A DNA stretch of 64,000 bases, from the NCBI RefSeq assembly GCF_900120175.1, contig NZ_FQLF01000004.1, forward strand, positions 124,001 to 188,000, read 5' to 3'. Within the stretch, counting starts at the first letter, position 1. Each line of letters starts with the position of its first letter. The position numbers and the translations under genes were made by a program. Under the pieces are notes generated by a model that saw only the letters and a program-made list of their open reading frames with translations, was not told the origin of the DNA and made no database searches. Shown piece after piece: positions 28,844-38,102 of the stretch. Source of the DNA: Oceanicoccus sp. KOV_DT_Chl. GTDB lineage: Bacteria; Pseudomonadota; Gammaproteobacteria; Pseudomonadales; Dasaniaceae.

Positions 28844-30145
28844 ATGAGTAATAATACTAAAGACAGCGGTGATGATGGCGGCAAGCTGTTGTACTGTTCC
28901 TTTTGCGGAAAGAGTCAGCATGAAGTTCGGAAGTTAATTGCCGGTCCATCAGTCTTTATTTGTGATGAATGTGTCGATCTTTGTAACGATATTATTCGTG
29001 AAGAAGTTCAGGAATCCTCAGGTGAGGGCGGCCAGGATAAGCTACCAACACCAGTAGAGATCAAAGAGATCCTTGACGAGTATGTTATTGGTCAGCAGCG
29101 CGCTAAGAAAGTGTTGGCCGTTGCGGTATATAACCATTATAAGCGTTTACGTTACGGTGATCCGAAGAAGGATCAAGTTGAGTTGGGTAAGAGTAATATA
29201 TTGCTGGTAGGCCCAACGGGTAGCGGTAAAACGTTACTTGCAGAAACCCTTGCTCGTTTATTGGACGTCCCTTTTACCATTGCTGATGCCACCACTTTAA
29301 CTGAAGCAGGCTATGTGGGTGAGGATGTTGAAAATATTATCCAAAAGCTGTTGCAAAAATGTGATTACGATGTGGAGAAAGCCCAGAACGGCATTGTTTA
29401 TATCGATGAAATTGACAAAATATCCCGTAAATCTGATAACCCCTCTATCACTCGTGATGTTTCCGGTGAAGGTGTTCAGCAAGCACTGTTGAAATTAATC
29501 GAGGGGACTGTTGCCTCAGTGCCGCCTCAGGGTGGGCGTAAGCATCCACAGCAGGAGTTCCTTCAAGTAGATACTGCCAATATTCTGTTTATTTGTGGTG
29601 GTGCGTTCGCTGGCCTTGATAAGGTTATCCGTGACCGTTCAGAAAAAGGCGGGATAGGGTTTAGTGCTGAAGTAAAAAGTAAAGATGATTCTAAAAATGT
29701 AGGTGAAGTGCTGGCCGTTGTAGAGCCAGAGGATTTGGTTCGTTACGGTTTAATTCCTGAGTTTGTAGGTCGTTTGCCCATTATTGCAACGCTTGAGGAA
29801 TTGGATATCGATGCGCTTGTGAGTATTTTGACTGAGCCCAAGAATTCTTTGACCAAACAGTATGCTAAATTGTTTGAGATGGAGTCAGTGGAGGTTGATT
29901 TCCGTGAGGATGGTGTTAGGGCTATTGCTGAAAAGGCAATGGTGCGTAAGACCGGCGCACGTGGTTTGCGTTCGATATTAGAATCGGTGCTGCTTGAGAC
30001 AATGTATAAAATCCCATCAGAAGATACCGTTTCCAAAGTGGTTATCGATGCATCTGTTATTAATGGTGATTCAGAGCCTTTGCTGGTCTATAAGACACCT
30101 GAACACGTTGATGAGCCGTTGAAGTCAGCCAGGCCGGAAGAGTAA
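28844..30145 (+). CDS. clpX: Clp protease ATP-binding subunit ClpX
   Basis: A 433-residue AAA+ unfoldase that feeds tagged substrates to ClpP. The N-terminal zinc-binding domain has Cys18, Cys21, Cys40 and Cys43. Walker A is GPTGSGKT at 124-131 and Walker B is IVYIDEID. The RKH-like pore loop and the IGF-type ClpP-docking loop ([10 protein letters not shown]) are visible. It begins 123 bp after clpP and ends with its own terminator. Confidence 0.97.
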   Translation: MSNNTKDSGDDGGKLLYCSFCGKSQHEVRKLIAGPSVFICDECVDLCNDIIREEVQESSGEGGQDKLPTPVEIKEILDEYVIGQQRAKKVLAVAVYNHYKRLRYGDPKKDQVELGKSNILLVGPTGSGKTLLAETLARLLDVPFTIADATTLTEAGYVGEDVENIIQKLLQKCDYDVEKAQNGIVYIDEIDKISRKSDNPSITRDVSGEGVQQALLKLIEGTVASVPPQGGRKHPQQEFLQVDTANILFICGGAFAGLDKVIRDRSEKGGIGFSAEVKSKDDSKNVGEVLAVVEPEDLVRYGLIPEFVGRLPIIATLEELDIDALVSILTEPKNSLTKQYAKLFEMESVEVDFREDGVRAIAEKAMVRKTGARGLRSILESVLLETMYKIPSEDTVSKVVIDASVINGDSEPLLVYKTPEHVDEPLKSARPEE

Positions 30146-30181
30146 CTGGATTCAAAACGCCTGCCTGTGTTCGCTAGCTAT

Positions 30182-30209
30182 AAACCCCGGTATTTTGCTG
30201 GGGTTTTTT
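30182..30209 (+). terminator. Intrinsic terminator after clpX
   Basis: AAACCCC (30182-30188) pairs with GGGGTTT (30200-30206), followed by a T-rich tract. Confidence 0.8.
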
Positions 30210-30362
30210 GTTTTTTTGCCTGGTTATATTGACCAAGAAGTCATTTTATTTCGGCTAATTTTCTCTATTGGTCGCATGGAGCATTTCGAACATGACTCCT
30301 GTTAAGCGCGAACATTAGGCGGTACTTATAACTTCTAAGTAATAGGGTATTGATAGCAAGTC
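30210..30362 (+). other. Gene-free segment between two terminators
   Basis: About 150 bp bounded on the left by the clpX terminator and on the right by a second strong terminator. No coding frame is convincing. A weak promoter-like TTGACC lies near 30230. The second terminator has no obvious protein gene to serve, so a small RNA is possible. Confidence 0.3.
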
Positions 30363-30363
30363 T

Positions 30364-30394
30364 AAAGCCGGGAATTCATTCCCGGCTTTTTTTA
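30364..30394 (+). terminator. Strong intrinsic terminator upstream of lon
   Basis: AGCCGGGAAT (30366-30375) pairs perfectly with ATTCCCGGCT (30378-30387) and is followed by seven T. It insulates lon from clpX. Confidence 0.85.
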
Positions 30395-30468
30395 TTTATG
30401 GCCTTCGTGCAAAATATTGGAATGGTTGATGGTTTAATGAGGCTTTGAGCTCATTTAAGCAGGTGTGT

Positions 30469-30500
30469 ATAAATAATGATCATTATTTATAACGTTATAA
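30469..30500. promoter_or_regulatory. Two overlapping perfect palindromes upstream of lon
   Basis: A 22-bp perfect palindrome (30469-30490, arms ATAAATAATGA/TCATTATTTAT) overlaps a 14-bp palindrome TTATAACGTTATAA (30487-30500). They lie about 160 bp before the lon start and are AT-rich, so they look like protein-binding operators rather than terminators. The half-site AATAATGAT resembles a Fur/Zur half-site, but the spacing differs from a standard Fur box. Confidence 0.5.
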
Positions 30501-30656
30501 AATATTAACGAGCAACCTTGTAATCTTTAGTTATTGCCCCAATTTCTTTATTCAGAGATTATAGGTTTTGGCTTAATCGCTATATGCGCCTATTATTAAT
30601 CAATGTATTGAATTTCCGGTGCTACATTTGGCCGACAGACCCTCAAGGTGAGCTAT

Positions 30657-33083
30657 ATGGGTGACAACCTGAAAACCATCGAATTACCACTATTGCCATT
30701 GCGTGATGTAGTGGTTTATCCACATATGGTCATTCCATTATTCGTCGGCCGCGAGCGCTCTATTGATGCGCTGGAAGAGGCGATGGCTAACGATAAGCAA
30801 ATTTTGCTGGTGGCGCAGAAGAACGCCTCTATAGATGATCCGGGTAAAGATGATATTTACCGGGTTGGTACGGTGTCTACCGTGCTGCAATTATTGAAAC
30901 TGCCTGATGGCACGGTGAAAGTACTGGTTGAAGGCGGTTATCGCGCTAAGGTCGAAGATGTCGTCGAAACGGATACCTTCTACTCTGCAATTACCGTTAA
31001 GGACGAGCCGGAGCCGTTAGCTGCAACAGAGGGTGAGGCACTGGTTCAATCGACCATGACGCAGTTTGATAAATACGTCAATTTGAGTAAGAAAGTCCCT
31101 TCTGAAGTATTGAATTCGCTATCAGGTATCGATGAGCCGGGTCGGTTGGCAGATACCATAGCCGCTCATATGTCATTGGAGCTTGAGCAAAAGCAGGCCA
31201 TTCTGGAAGTAGCTGATGTCCATGAACGCATTGAGCATTTGATGGGCTTGATGGAGGCAGAAATTGACTTGTTTCAGGTTGAAAAGCGCATCCGTGGTCG
31301 CGTTAAAAAACAGATGGAAAAAAGTCAGCGCGAGTATTATCTGAACGAACAAATGAAGGCCATCCAAAAAGAATTGGGTGATATGGACGAGGCGCCGAAT
31401 GAGCTTGAAGCCCTTGCTAGTAAAATTCAGGAAAGTGGCATGAGTAAGGAAGCGACTGAAAAAGCCAATGCTGAATTGCATAAATTAAAAATGATGTCGC
31501 CTATGTCAGCAGAAGCTTCGGTGGTACGCAGCTACATAGACTGGATGGTGACTGTACCCTGGAAAAAACGTTCCAAGGTCAAGCATGACTTAAAGCGTGC
31601 TGAGCAAATTTTAGAAGCTGATCACTTCGGCTTGAAAGAAGTCAAAGAGCGTATCCTTGAATACTTGGCGGTACAAAAACGGGTCCGCAAAATTAAAGGT
31701 CCGGTTCTATGTCTAGTCGGCCCTCCTGGGGTGGGTAAAACCTCATTAGGGGAGTCGATCGCACGCTCTACTAATCGTGAATTTATCCGTATGGCTTTGG
31801 GTGGGGTGAGAGATGAGGCCGAAATTCGTGGTCATCGTCGTACCTATATTGGCTCTATGCCAGGCAAAATTGTTCAGAAATTGGCCAAGGTCGGTGTAAA
31901 AAACCCACTGTTTTTATTAGATGAGATTGACAAGATGGGCATGGATCACCGTGGCGATCCTGCATCGGCATTATTGGAAGTTCTGGATCCAGAGCAAAAT
32001 AACAATTTCAATGATCACTATCTTGAGGTTGATTACGATTTATCCGATGTAATGTTTATTTGTACCTCCAACTCGATGAATATTCCGGCACCGCTACTGG
32101 ATCGAATGGAAGTTATTCGTATTCCCGGTTACACCGAGGATGAAAAAGTTAATATCGCTACCCGCTACTTAAGACCTAAAGCGATGAAGAATAGTGGCTT
32201 GAAAGAGTCTGAGTTAGATATTACCGAAGACGCGATTCGTGACTTGGTACGCTACTACACCCGAGAGGCCGGCGTGCGTAACCTGGAGCGTGAAGTCGCC
32301 AAGTTGTGCCGTAAGGTGGTTAAAGAGTTTTCTCTCAAGGAAAAAGAGTCTCCGATCACTATTACGCCGGAATTACTGGAGCATTATAGTGGTGTGCGTA
32401 AATTTAACTACGGTAAGGCTGAGGAAAAGAACCAAATTGGTCAGGTGACCGGTTTGGCATGGACTCAGGTCGGTGGAGAGCTGTTAACTATTGAGGCCGT
32501 CTCCGTTGCAGGTAAAGGCCTACAAGTTAAAACAGGGTCATTGGGCGATGTGATGCTGGAGTCAATTCAGGCCGCTACCACTGTTGTTCGCAGTCGTTCA
32601 CAGTTATTGGGTATAAAGGCTAAATACTTTGATGAGCATGATTTGCATATACATGTGCCTGAAGGTGCTACCCCCAAAGATGGTCCAAGTGCGGGTATTG
32701 GCATGTGTACTGCCTTGGTCTCCGTGTTAACGGGCATACCGGTTAAGTCAGATGTGGCGATGACAGGTGAGATTACACTTCGTGGACAAGTGTTGCCGAT
32801 AGGGGGGCTCAAGGAAAAGTTATTAGCGGCCCATCGCGGTGGTATCAAAACCGTTATTATCCCTGATGAGAACAGTCGTGATCTAAAAGAAATTCCTGAT
32901 AATATTAAGGCAGATCTGGATATTAAGCCGGTTAAGTGGATCGATGAAGTTCTGGAGATTGCTTTGGAGGCGATGCCAAAACCGATTAGTGATGATGAGT
33001 TTCTGAGCAAGTCGGATGACAATTCGCCAGCAATAAAAGAAAAACCTAAAAAGAGTGGTAAATCTCGCATAAGTGCCCATTAA
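30657..33083 (+). CDS. lon: ATP-dependent protease Lon
   Basis: An 808-residue Lon protease from ATG 30657, chosen over GTG 30648 because AAGGTGA sits at normal spacing before it. The N-terminal substrate domain opens with [26 protein letters not shown]+ Walker A is GPPGVGKTS, Walker [10 protein letters not shown]. The Ser-Lys dyad lies in [10 protein letters not shown] and [12 protein letters not shown]. The last ~25 residues ([11 protein letters not shown]...[13 protein letters not shown]) are a charged tail not found in E. coli Lon. It degrades misfolded and regulatory proteins and follows clpPX as in related genomes. Confidence 0.97.
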   Translation: MGDNLKTIELPLLPLRDVVVYPHMVIPLFVGRERSIDALEEAMANDKQILLVAQKNASIDDPGKDDIYRVGTVSTVLQLLKLPDGTVKVLVEGGYRAKVEDVVETDTFYSAITVKDEPEPLAATEGEALVQSTMTQFDKYVNLSKKVPSEVLNSLSGIDEPGRLADTIAAHMSLELEQKQAILEVADVHERIEHLMGLMEAEIDLFQVEKRIRGRVKKQMEKSQREYYLNEQMKAIQKELGDMDEAPNELEALASKIQESGMSKEATEKANAELHKLKMMSPMSAEASVVRSYIDWMVTVPWKKRSKVKHDLKRAEQILEADHFGLKEVKERILEYLAVQKRVRKIKGPVLCLVGPPGVGKTSLGESIARSTNREFIRMALGGVRDEAEIRGHRRTYIGSMPGKIVQKLAKVGVKNPLFLLDEIDKMGMDHRGDPASALLEVLDPEQNNNFNDHYLEVDYDLSDVMFICTSNSMNIPAPLLDRMEVIRIPGYTEDEKVNIATRYLRPKAMKNSGLKESELDITEDAIRDLVRYYTREAGVRNLEREVAKLCRKVVKEFSLKEKESPITITPELLEHYSGVRKFNYGKAEEKNQIGQVTGLAWTQVGGELLTIEAVSVAGKGLQVKTGSLGDVMLESIQAATTVVRSRSQLLGIKAKYFDEHDLHIHVPEGATPKDGPSAGIGMCTALVSVLTGIPVKSDVAMTGEITLRGQVLPIGGLKEKLLAAHRGGIKTVIIPDENSRDLKEIPDNIKADLDIKPVKWIDEVLEIALEAMPKPISDDEFLSKSDDNSPAIKEKPKKSGKSRISAH

Positions 33084-33100
33084 ATAAGGCTTTCAGCTTG

Positions 33101-33147
33101 ACCGCTATGGACGCAATTGGTATAAATTGCGTCCTGCTTTAAGCGGT
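33101..33147 (+). terminator. Nested inverted repeat between lon and hupB
   Basis: GACGCAATT (33110-33118) pairs with AATTGCGTC (33125-33133) around GGTATA; outer arms ACCGCT (33101-33106) and AGCGGT (33142-33147) extend it. There is no clean T-run, so it may be a weak terminator or an mRNA-processing structure. Confidence 0.5.
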
Positions 33148-33243
33148 GCCAAATTGTTAGTGATAATAAATAGGGCGAATAAATTCAACGGTGCCTAATC
33201 AGACCTCGGTTAGCACCATCAGTAATTTTCTAAGGGGATAAGT

Positions 33244-33516
33244 GTGAATAAATCTGAATTGATCGAAGCTATTGCAGCTTCTGCTGACTTACCAAAAGCT
33301 GCTGCCGGACGTGCTTTAGATGCCATGGTTGACTCTATTACCGGTGCTTTAAAGGAAAATGATCAAGTGGTTTTAGTGGGTTTTGGTACTTTTTCAGTTA
33401 AAGATCGCGCTGCACGTACTGGCCGTAATCCACAAACTGGCGCTGAAATTCAAATTAAAGCGGCTAAAGTACCTGGTTTTAAAGCCGGTAAGGCGTTAAA
33501 AGACGCTGTTAACTAA
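33244..33516 (+). CDS. hupB: DNA-binding protein HU-beta
   Basis: A 90-residue HU protein starting at GTG 33244 after [37 protein letters not shown] and the DNA-intercalating arm region [14 protein letters not shown] are diagnostic. HU bends and compacts DNA. Position between lon and ppiD is conserved in gammaproteobacteria. A terminator follows 80 bp downstream. Confidence 0.97.
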   Translation: MNKSELIEAIAASADLPKAAAGRALDAMVDSITGALKENDQVVLVGFGTFSVKDRAARTGRNPQTGAEIQIKAAKVPGFKAGKALKDAVN

Positions 33517-33596
33517 TTGTATTTTGTTAGCTCTGCATTGCCTGCAGGGCTGGTAAAACAACAATAATATGTAAAGATTTCAAGTTATCTAAAAGG

Positions 33597-33621
33597 CGCA
33601 TCAATTTGATGCGTTTTTTTT
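33597..33621 (+). terminator. Intrinsic terminator after hupB
   Basis: CGCATCA (33597-33603) pairs with TGATGCG (33607-33613) and is followed by eight T. Confidence 0.85.
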
Positions 33622-33650
33622 GTTAAGGATTATATCCGCCGGGAGCCCCG

Positions 33651-35531
33651 ATGCTGCAAAACATACGTGATAATACCCAAGGCCTCATTGCCAAGTTTAT
33701 TATTGGTCTGATTATTATTCCTTTTGCCTTGTTTGGTATTGATAGCCTTGTTGGCGGTGGAGGGCCCGCTAAAGTTGCTACCGTCAATGGTGAGGATATT
33801 ACCGCAGCAGAGCTTCAGCAGGCAGTTAATGTAGAGCGTCGTAGATTACTCAATTTAATGGGTGAGCAGGTTGAACCAGAGCTGCTGGATGAAGCGCGTT
33901 TACGCGCCCCGGCTCTGGAGCGCTTGATTCAACAACGGTTGTTATTACAGATTGCTAAAGCTGAAGATATTGGCGTATCAGCGGTGGCGGTTGATCAAAA
34001 TATTATCAATATGCAGCAGTTTCAACTGGACGGACAATTTTCTCCGCAGATGTACGAGAACGTGCTGCGTAGCAATGGCTATACCACGGCCTACTTCAAG
34101 CGGTTGATGGCTGACGAGATGTTGACCAGCCAAATGAATGCGGGGGTTGCCGGTTCTGATTTTGTTACTGCGAAAGAAATGGAAGCGGTCGCTCATATTG
34201 TCGCTGAGACACGCAGTTTCCGTTATTTGACACTGCCAAAAGATAAAGTCGCAGCTCAGGTCAATGTAACGGATGAGGACGTACAGCAATATTACGATGA
34301 TAACCTCGATAGTTTTATGTCTGAAGCCATGGTTAAACTCGATTATATTGAGGTTAAACAACAGGATTTTTTCAAGCCCGTTTCGCCTGAAGATCTGGAT
34401 GAGGCTTACGCGCTAGAGTTGGCTGCATTTCAGGCGAGTGAAGAGCGACGTGCTTCGCATATTTTGGTGGAAATTACCGATGATCGTGATGACGCCTCCG
34501 CTTTAAAGCGGATCGAAGACGTAGCAGCAAAGTTATCTGCTGGTGAAGAGTTCGCCGAGCTGGCGAAAGCTTTTTCAGATGACATAGGCTCTGCCGAAAG
34601 TGGCGGTGACTTGGGCTACACCGCCGGTGAAACTTTCCCTTCGGAGTTTGAAGATGCTTTATTCGATCTCGGTTTGAATCAAGTTTCAGATATTATTAAA
34701 ACCGACTCTGGTTATCACTTAATAAAAGCGACTGAAATTAATCAAGGTGAGCAACCGTCAATCGATGAGCTTAAACCGGTATTAACCCAACGCTTACAGT
34801 TAGCGGCAGCTGAAAAAGAATTTGTCACCGCTGTAGAAGACTTAAGAGATATAGTTTTTAATTCCGAGGGTTTGGCTTCGCCAGCAAAAGAATTAGGCTT
34901 AACACTTTCCAAGTCTGATTTGTTTAGTCGTCGTACTGCGACAGGTAGTTTGGCTGGTCGACAAGTGTTAGCTGCAGCATTCAGTGATGATGTGCTAAAG
35001 GAAGGTAATAATAGCCCGGTGATTGAACTGGCAGCTGATCATTTTATCGTGGTAAATGTTACTGAGAGTCAGCCTCCTAAAGTTAAAGCCTTGGCTGAAG
35101 TTAAAGATGAAATCGTTTCACAATTAGCAATGCAACAAGCGATTGAATTATCAGAGGCTCAGGCTGCTCAACTGATCGCGAAGCTCGAAACAGGTCAGGC
35201 GATGGATGTATTAGCCCAAGAGATGGGTTATGAATGGCAAGTGCAGCAAGGTCTTCGTCGTAGCTCGTCTAAAGTGAACCGTGAAATATTAGCAGCAGTT
35301 TTTACGATGCCCTTAGCTAACGATGATGAATTTAGCCATAAAACCGTTAGCTTGGCTAATGGTGATGTAGTAGTGGTGCAGCTGGAAAAAGTTAAAGATG
35401 GAGATTTGCAAATGCTTTCTGCAGCAGAACAGGCTGGATTAAAAAACGAACTGCAGCGTAATTTGGTCGGCTCAAGTATTAGTAATATGGTCAGCTCACT
35501 GCGTAAAAGTGCCGAAATAGATATTTTGTGA
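33651..35531 (+). CDS. ppiD: Peptidyl-prolyl isomerase PpiD (periplasmic chaperone)
   Basis: A 626-residue inner-membrane-anchored chaperone near the Sec translocon. MLQNIRDNTQGLIAKFIIGLIIIPFALFG starts it: short cytoplasmic end and one membrane helix (about residues 14-34). SurA-N-like helices occupy about 35-215. A parvulin domain (about 265-365) has ASHILVEI, GGDLGYTAGETFPSEFEDALF and SGYHLIKATEI. The C-terminal part is a further chaperone region. Position after hupB is the usual one. Confidence 0.94.
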   Translation: MLQNIRDNTQGLIAKFIIGLIIIPFALFGIDSLVGGGGPAKVATVNGEDITAAELQQAVNVERRRLLNLMGEQVEPELLDEARLRAPALERLIQQRLLLQIAKAEDIGVSAVAVDQNIINMQQFQLDGQFSPQMYENVLRSNGYTTAYFKRLMADEMLTSQMNAGVAGSDFVTAKEMEAVAHIVAETRSFRYLTLPKDKVAAQVNVTDEDVQQYYDDNLDSFMSEAMVKLDYIEVKQQDFFKPVSPEDLDEAYALELAAFQASEERRASHILVEITDDRDDASALKRIEDVAAKLSAGEEFAELAKAFSDDIGSAESGGDLGYTAGETFPSEFEDALFDLGLNQVSDIIKTDSGYHLIKATEINQGEQPSIDELKPVLTQRLQLAAAEKEFVTAVEDLRDIVFNSEGLASPAKELGLTLSKSDLFSRRTATGSLAGRQVLAAAFSDDVLKEGNNSPVIELAADHFIVVNVTESQPPKVKALAEVKDEIVSQLAMQQAIELSEAQAAQLIAKLETGQAMDVLAQEMGYEWQVQQGLRRSSSKVNREILAAVFTMPLANDDEFSHKTVSLANGDVVVVQLEKVKDGDLQMLSAAEQAGLKNELQRNLVGSSISNMVSSLRKSAEIDIL

Positions 35532-35610
35532 TTGGTTTGAGTCTAGTTGTTTGGGTGAGTTTTAAGTAGTCATTAACAATAATCCAGTTACTTTGTTTTA
35601 GGAGTTCTTT

Positions 35611-36791
35611 GTGTATAAAGTTTTAACGTTAAATCAGATTTCAGTAAAGGGCCTGGATAAGCTGCCCCGTGATAATTATGAAATTGCTAGTGAGTTTACT
35701 AAGCCCGATGCGATTTTAGTTCGTAGCCATAAGCTGAAACCTGAAGATATTTCCGCATCAATTTTAGCGATCGCTAGAGCGGGTGCTGGCGTTAATAACA
35801 TACCGGTTACACATTGTACGGAGCGCGGTATTCCTGTTTTTAATACTCCTGGCGCTAACGCTAATGCGGTAAAGGAGTTGATTGTCTCAGCGTTGACCTT
35901 GGGTTCACGTGGTATCCTTGAAGGCATTAGTTATGTCAATACGCTTAACGAAATGACTGATGCTGCCGAAATGAGTCAGTTGCTGGAAAAAGAAAAGAAA
36001 CGTTTTAAAGGCAATGAGTTGGCTGGTAAAACTCTGGGTGTTATCGGCTTGGGAGCAATTGGTTCCATGGTTGCTGATACTGCACTTGGATTGGGCATGA
36101 ATGTGGCGGGCTATGACCCGGCACTTTCTGTAGATGCTGCTTGGCGTTTATCGAGCGAGGTACAAAAGGTCGATAATATTACTTCGCTGGTTTCTCGTTC
36201 AGACTTTATTACTTTGCATTTGCCAGTGCTGGATTCAACCCGCAATTTGGTTAACAGTGAGCTGTTATCTCACTTAAAACCTGGGGCCGTCCTGTTGAAC
36301 TTCGCCCGTGAAGAAATTGTAGATACTACAGCAGTGGTTAACGCCTTGGAGTCAAATCAGTTAGCTAAGTATATTGCTGATTTTCCAACTCCCAACCTGA
36401 TCGGAGTAGCCGGTGCGGTATTAATGCCTCATATCGGAGCTAGTACTGATGAGGCCGAAGAAAATTGTGCTGTTATGGCGGCGACCCAGCTAAAAGATTT
36501 TTTAGAACACGGTAATATTAAAAACTCAGTCAATTTCCCCCATTACAGCTTGATCGTACTCCCGGTTGTAAAAGTGTGCGCTTATCTATCAGTAATCGGA
36601 ATGTGCCGAAGATTTTGGGTCATATTCTATCAATTTTGGCTGACGAAAATATCAATGTTATCGACATGTTAAACAAAAGCCGTGATGAAGTTGCTTATAA
36701 CCTTATCGATCTTGAGTCAGCACCACCTGAAAGCGTTATTCAAAAAATGCGTGAGATTACAGGTGTGGTGAATGTTCGTTTGATTGGCTAG
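35611..36791 (+). CDS. serA: D-3-phosphoglycerate dehydrogenase, frameshifted
   Basis: A D-2-hydroxyacid dehydrogenase with an ACT domain, first enzyme of serine synthesis. GTG 35611 follows TTTTAGGAG. Residues to about 308 hold the substrate and NAD domains (ARAGAGVNNIP, GLGAIGSMVADTALGLGM, NFAREEIVD, PHIGASTDEAEENC). After KNSVNFP the frame is lost. One extra C in the CCCCC run at 36537-36541 restores reading through PPLQLDRTPGCKSVRL into the ACT domain (NVPKILGHILSILADENINVIDMLNKSRDE) and stop 36791, giving 393 residues. The family is clear; PGDH rather than another hydroxyacid dehydrogenase is supported by the ACT domain. Confidence 0.88.
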
Positions 36792-36817
36792 GCTGATAGA
36801 GTATTGCGTAAGTGTTT

Positions 36818-36844
36818 AAAGGATTCCAGAGGAATCCTTTTTTG
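36818..36844 (+). terminator. Intrinsic terminator after the serA-like gene
   Basis: AAAGGATTCC pairs perfectly with GGAATCCTTT around AGA, followed by T. Its position inside the upstream extension of the next frame supports the downstream start of the DUF4823 gene. Confidence 0.85.
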
Positions 36845-36892
36845 TTTCTGCTATATTGTTTGTTAACAGTGTTTACTAAAGGGTCACTTGAG

Positions 36893-37474
36893 ATGAAATT
36901 TAAACATTTGAGTGTGCTGCTGACCGTTTTGTCAACGATGTTCCTATCTGCTTGTCAGCCTGATTTTGTAAAAAGTGAAACCAGTCAAATGGCTGGCAGT
37001 CTTGGTGTTATTAACAGCTTTAGTATTAGTCGCTGGAATACTCGTCGGCTAGAGCCAAGTGCAAGCTTCCTGATAGTCAGTGATAAAATTGATACGGTTG
37101 ATGCCGTGGCGCTAAGTAATGTTGTTGCACAGAATATGTCCCCATACTTTGCCAGTGTTAGCGGTGGCTATGTTAAAGAGTCTCTGGCCGCCGCTAGAAC
37201 TTTAGCTGTAAATAAGGGCAGCCATTTTCTTGTATATTTGGAAATAGTGGATAGCCAGTCTATAGTCGAAGATGATCAAGCCCAGTCCGATAGCGCTTAC
37301 AATAAACTGCATTTAACGATGACCCTACTGGATGTTGTGAATGGCAACACGCTTGATAAAATTACACTTACGGCAAAGAGTTCATGGGTGTTGTTACTGG
37401 GTGATGATATGCAGGACTTGCTGGCAAAGCCTGTTACAAAAATTGCACAGGATCTAGCAGGGGTTGCACGCTAA
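36893..37474 (+). CDS. DUF4823-type lipoprotein
   Basis: From ATG 36893 the protein has 193 residues and a lipoprotein signal ending in FLSAC (Cys21). The open frame extends to 36812, but that part spans a terminator. The mature part contains repeated LSNVVAQNMSPYF, SHFLVYLEIVD and LLDVVNGNTLDKITLTAKSSW segments, which fit DUF4823, an envelope lipoprotein of unknown function. The stop overlaps the DUF1285 start by one base (TAATG), so the two are coupled. Confidence 0.65.
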   Translation: MKFKHLSVLLTVLSTMFLSACQPDFVKSETSQMAGSLGVINSFSISRWNTRRLEPSASFLIVSDKIDTVDAVALSNVVAQNMSPYFASVSGGYVKESLAAARTLAVNKGSHFLVYLEIVDSQSIVEDDQAQSDSAYNKLHLTMTLLDVVNGNTLDKITLTAKSSWVLLLGDDMQDLLAKPVTKIAQDLAGVAR

Positions 37475-38028
37475 TGGCTGGTTCCTCGACAAGCTTGAGC
37501 GCTATTGAAATTGCCTTGCATGACCAGCCGGACAAACCACCGCTGCATCTATGGCACCCGGAGCTCAGTGGCGATATTGATATCCGGATAGCGGCCAACG
37601 GCGATTGGTTTCATTTAGGTGGAAAAATAGAGCGTTTGCCGCTGGTTAAGTTGTTTTCTACCATTTTGCGTCGTGAAGGGGATGGAGAATACTATTTAGT
37701 AACGCCACTAGAAAAGTGGCGGATTCAGGTCGAGCAAACAGCTTTATTGATAATTGACATGGATGTATTAGATAAGGGTTTGTCTAACCAACGTGTTGTT
37801 GTTACGTCTAATGTCGGCGAAAAATATATGTTGGGTGAACACTATTTATTGCAGGTCACCACAGCTGAAACGTCGAACGAGCCATTCCCGGTGGTTACGC
37901 TAGACAATGGACTAACAGCCAGAGTAAGTCGGGCTGTATTTTACCGTATGGTTGATTGTGCCACTGAGCGAGAGGGAGGGCATGGGTTGTTAAGCGGTTG
38001 TCATTGGTTTCAGTTAGAGGGTAACTAG
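37474..38028 (+). CDS. DUF1285 family protein
   Basis: A 184-residue cytosolic protein. PPLHLWHPELSGDIDIRIAANGDWFHLGGKIER is the opening signature of DUF1285, followed by LVKLFSTILRREGDGEYYLVTPLEKWRI and a C-terminal ARVSRAVFYRMVDCA. The role is unknown; some members have been studied only structurally. It overlaps the lipoprotein gene by one base and ends at a bidirectional terminator. Confidence 0.85.
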   Translation: MAGSSTSLSAIEIALHDQPDKPPLHLWHPELSGDIDIRIAANGDWFHLGGKIERLPLVKLFSTILRREGDGEYYLVTPLEKWRIQVEQTALLIIDMDVLDKGLSNQRVVVTSNVGEKYMLGEHYLLQVTTAETSNEPFPVVTLDNGLTARVSRAVFYRMVDCATEREGGHGLLSGCHWFQLEGN

Positions 38029-38061
38029 CACCAGTGCCTATAGACATTAAACGTTACAGAT

Positions 38062-38097
38062 AAAATAATGGGCGGTTAAACCGCCCATTATTTTTTT
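38062..38097. terminator. Bidirectional terminator between DUF1285 and ETF-QO
   Basis: TAATGGGCGG (38066-38075) pairs with CCGCCCATTA (38081-38090), with A- and T-runs on the flanks, between two convergent genes. Confidence 0.9.
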
Positions 38098-38102
38098 AGC
38101 TA

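Noticed and set aside
30469-30490. Standard Fur box upstream of lon
   Set aside because: The half-sites resemble Fur, but the 22-bp palindrome lacks the usual 19-bp spacing, so I list it only as an operator of unknown partner.
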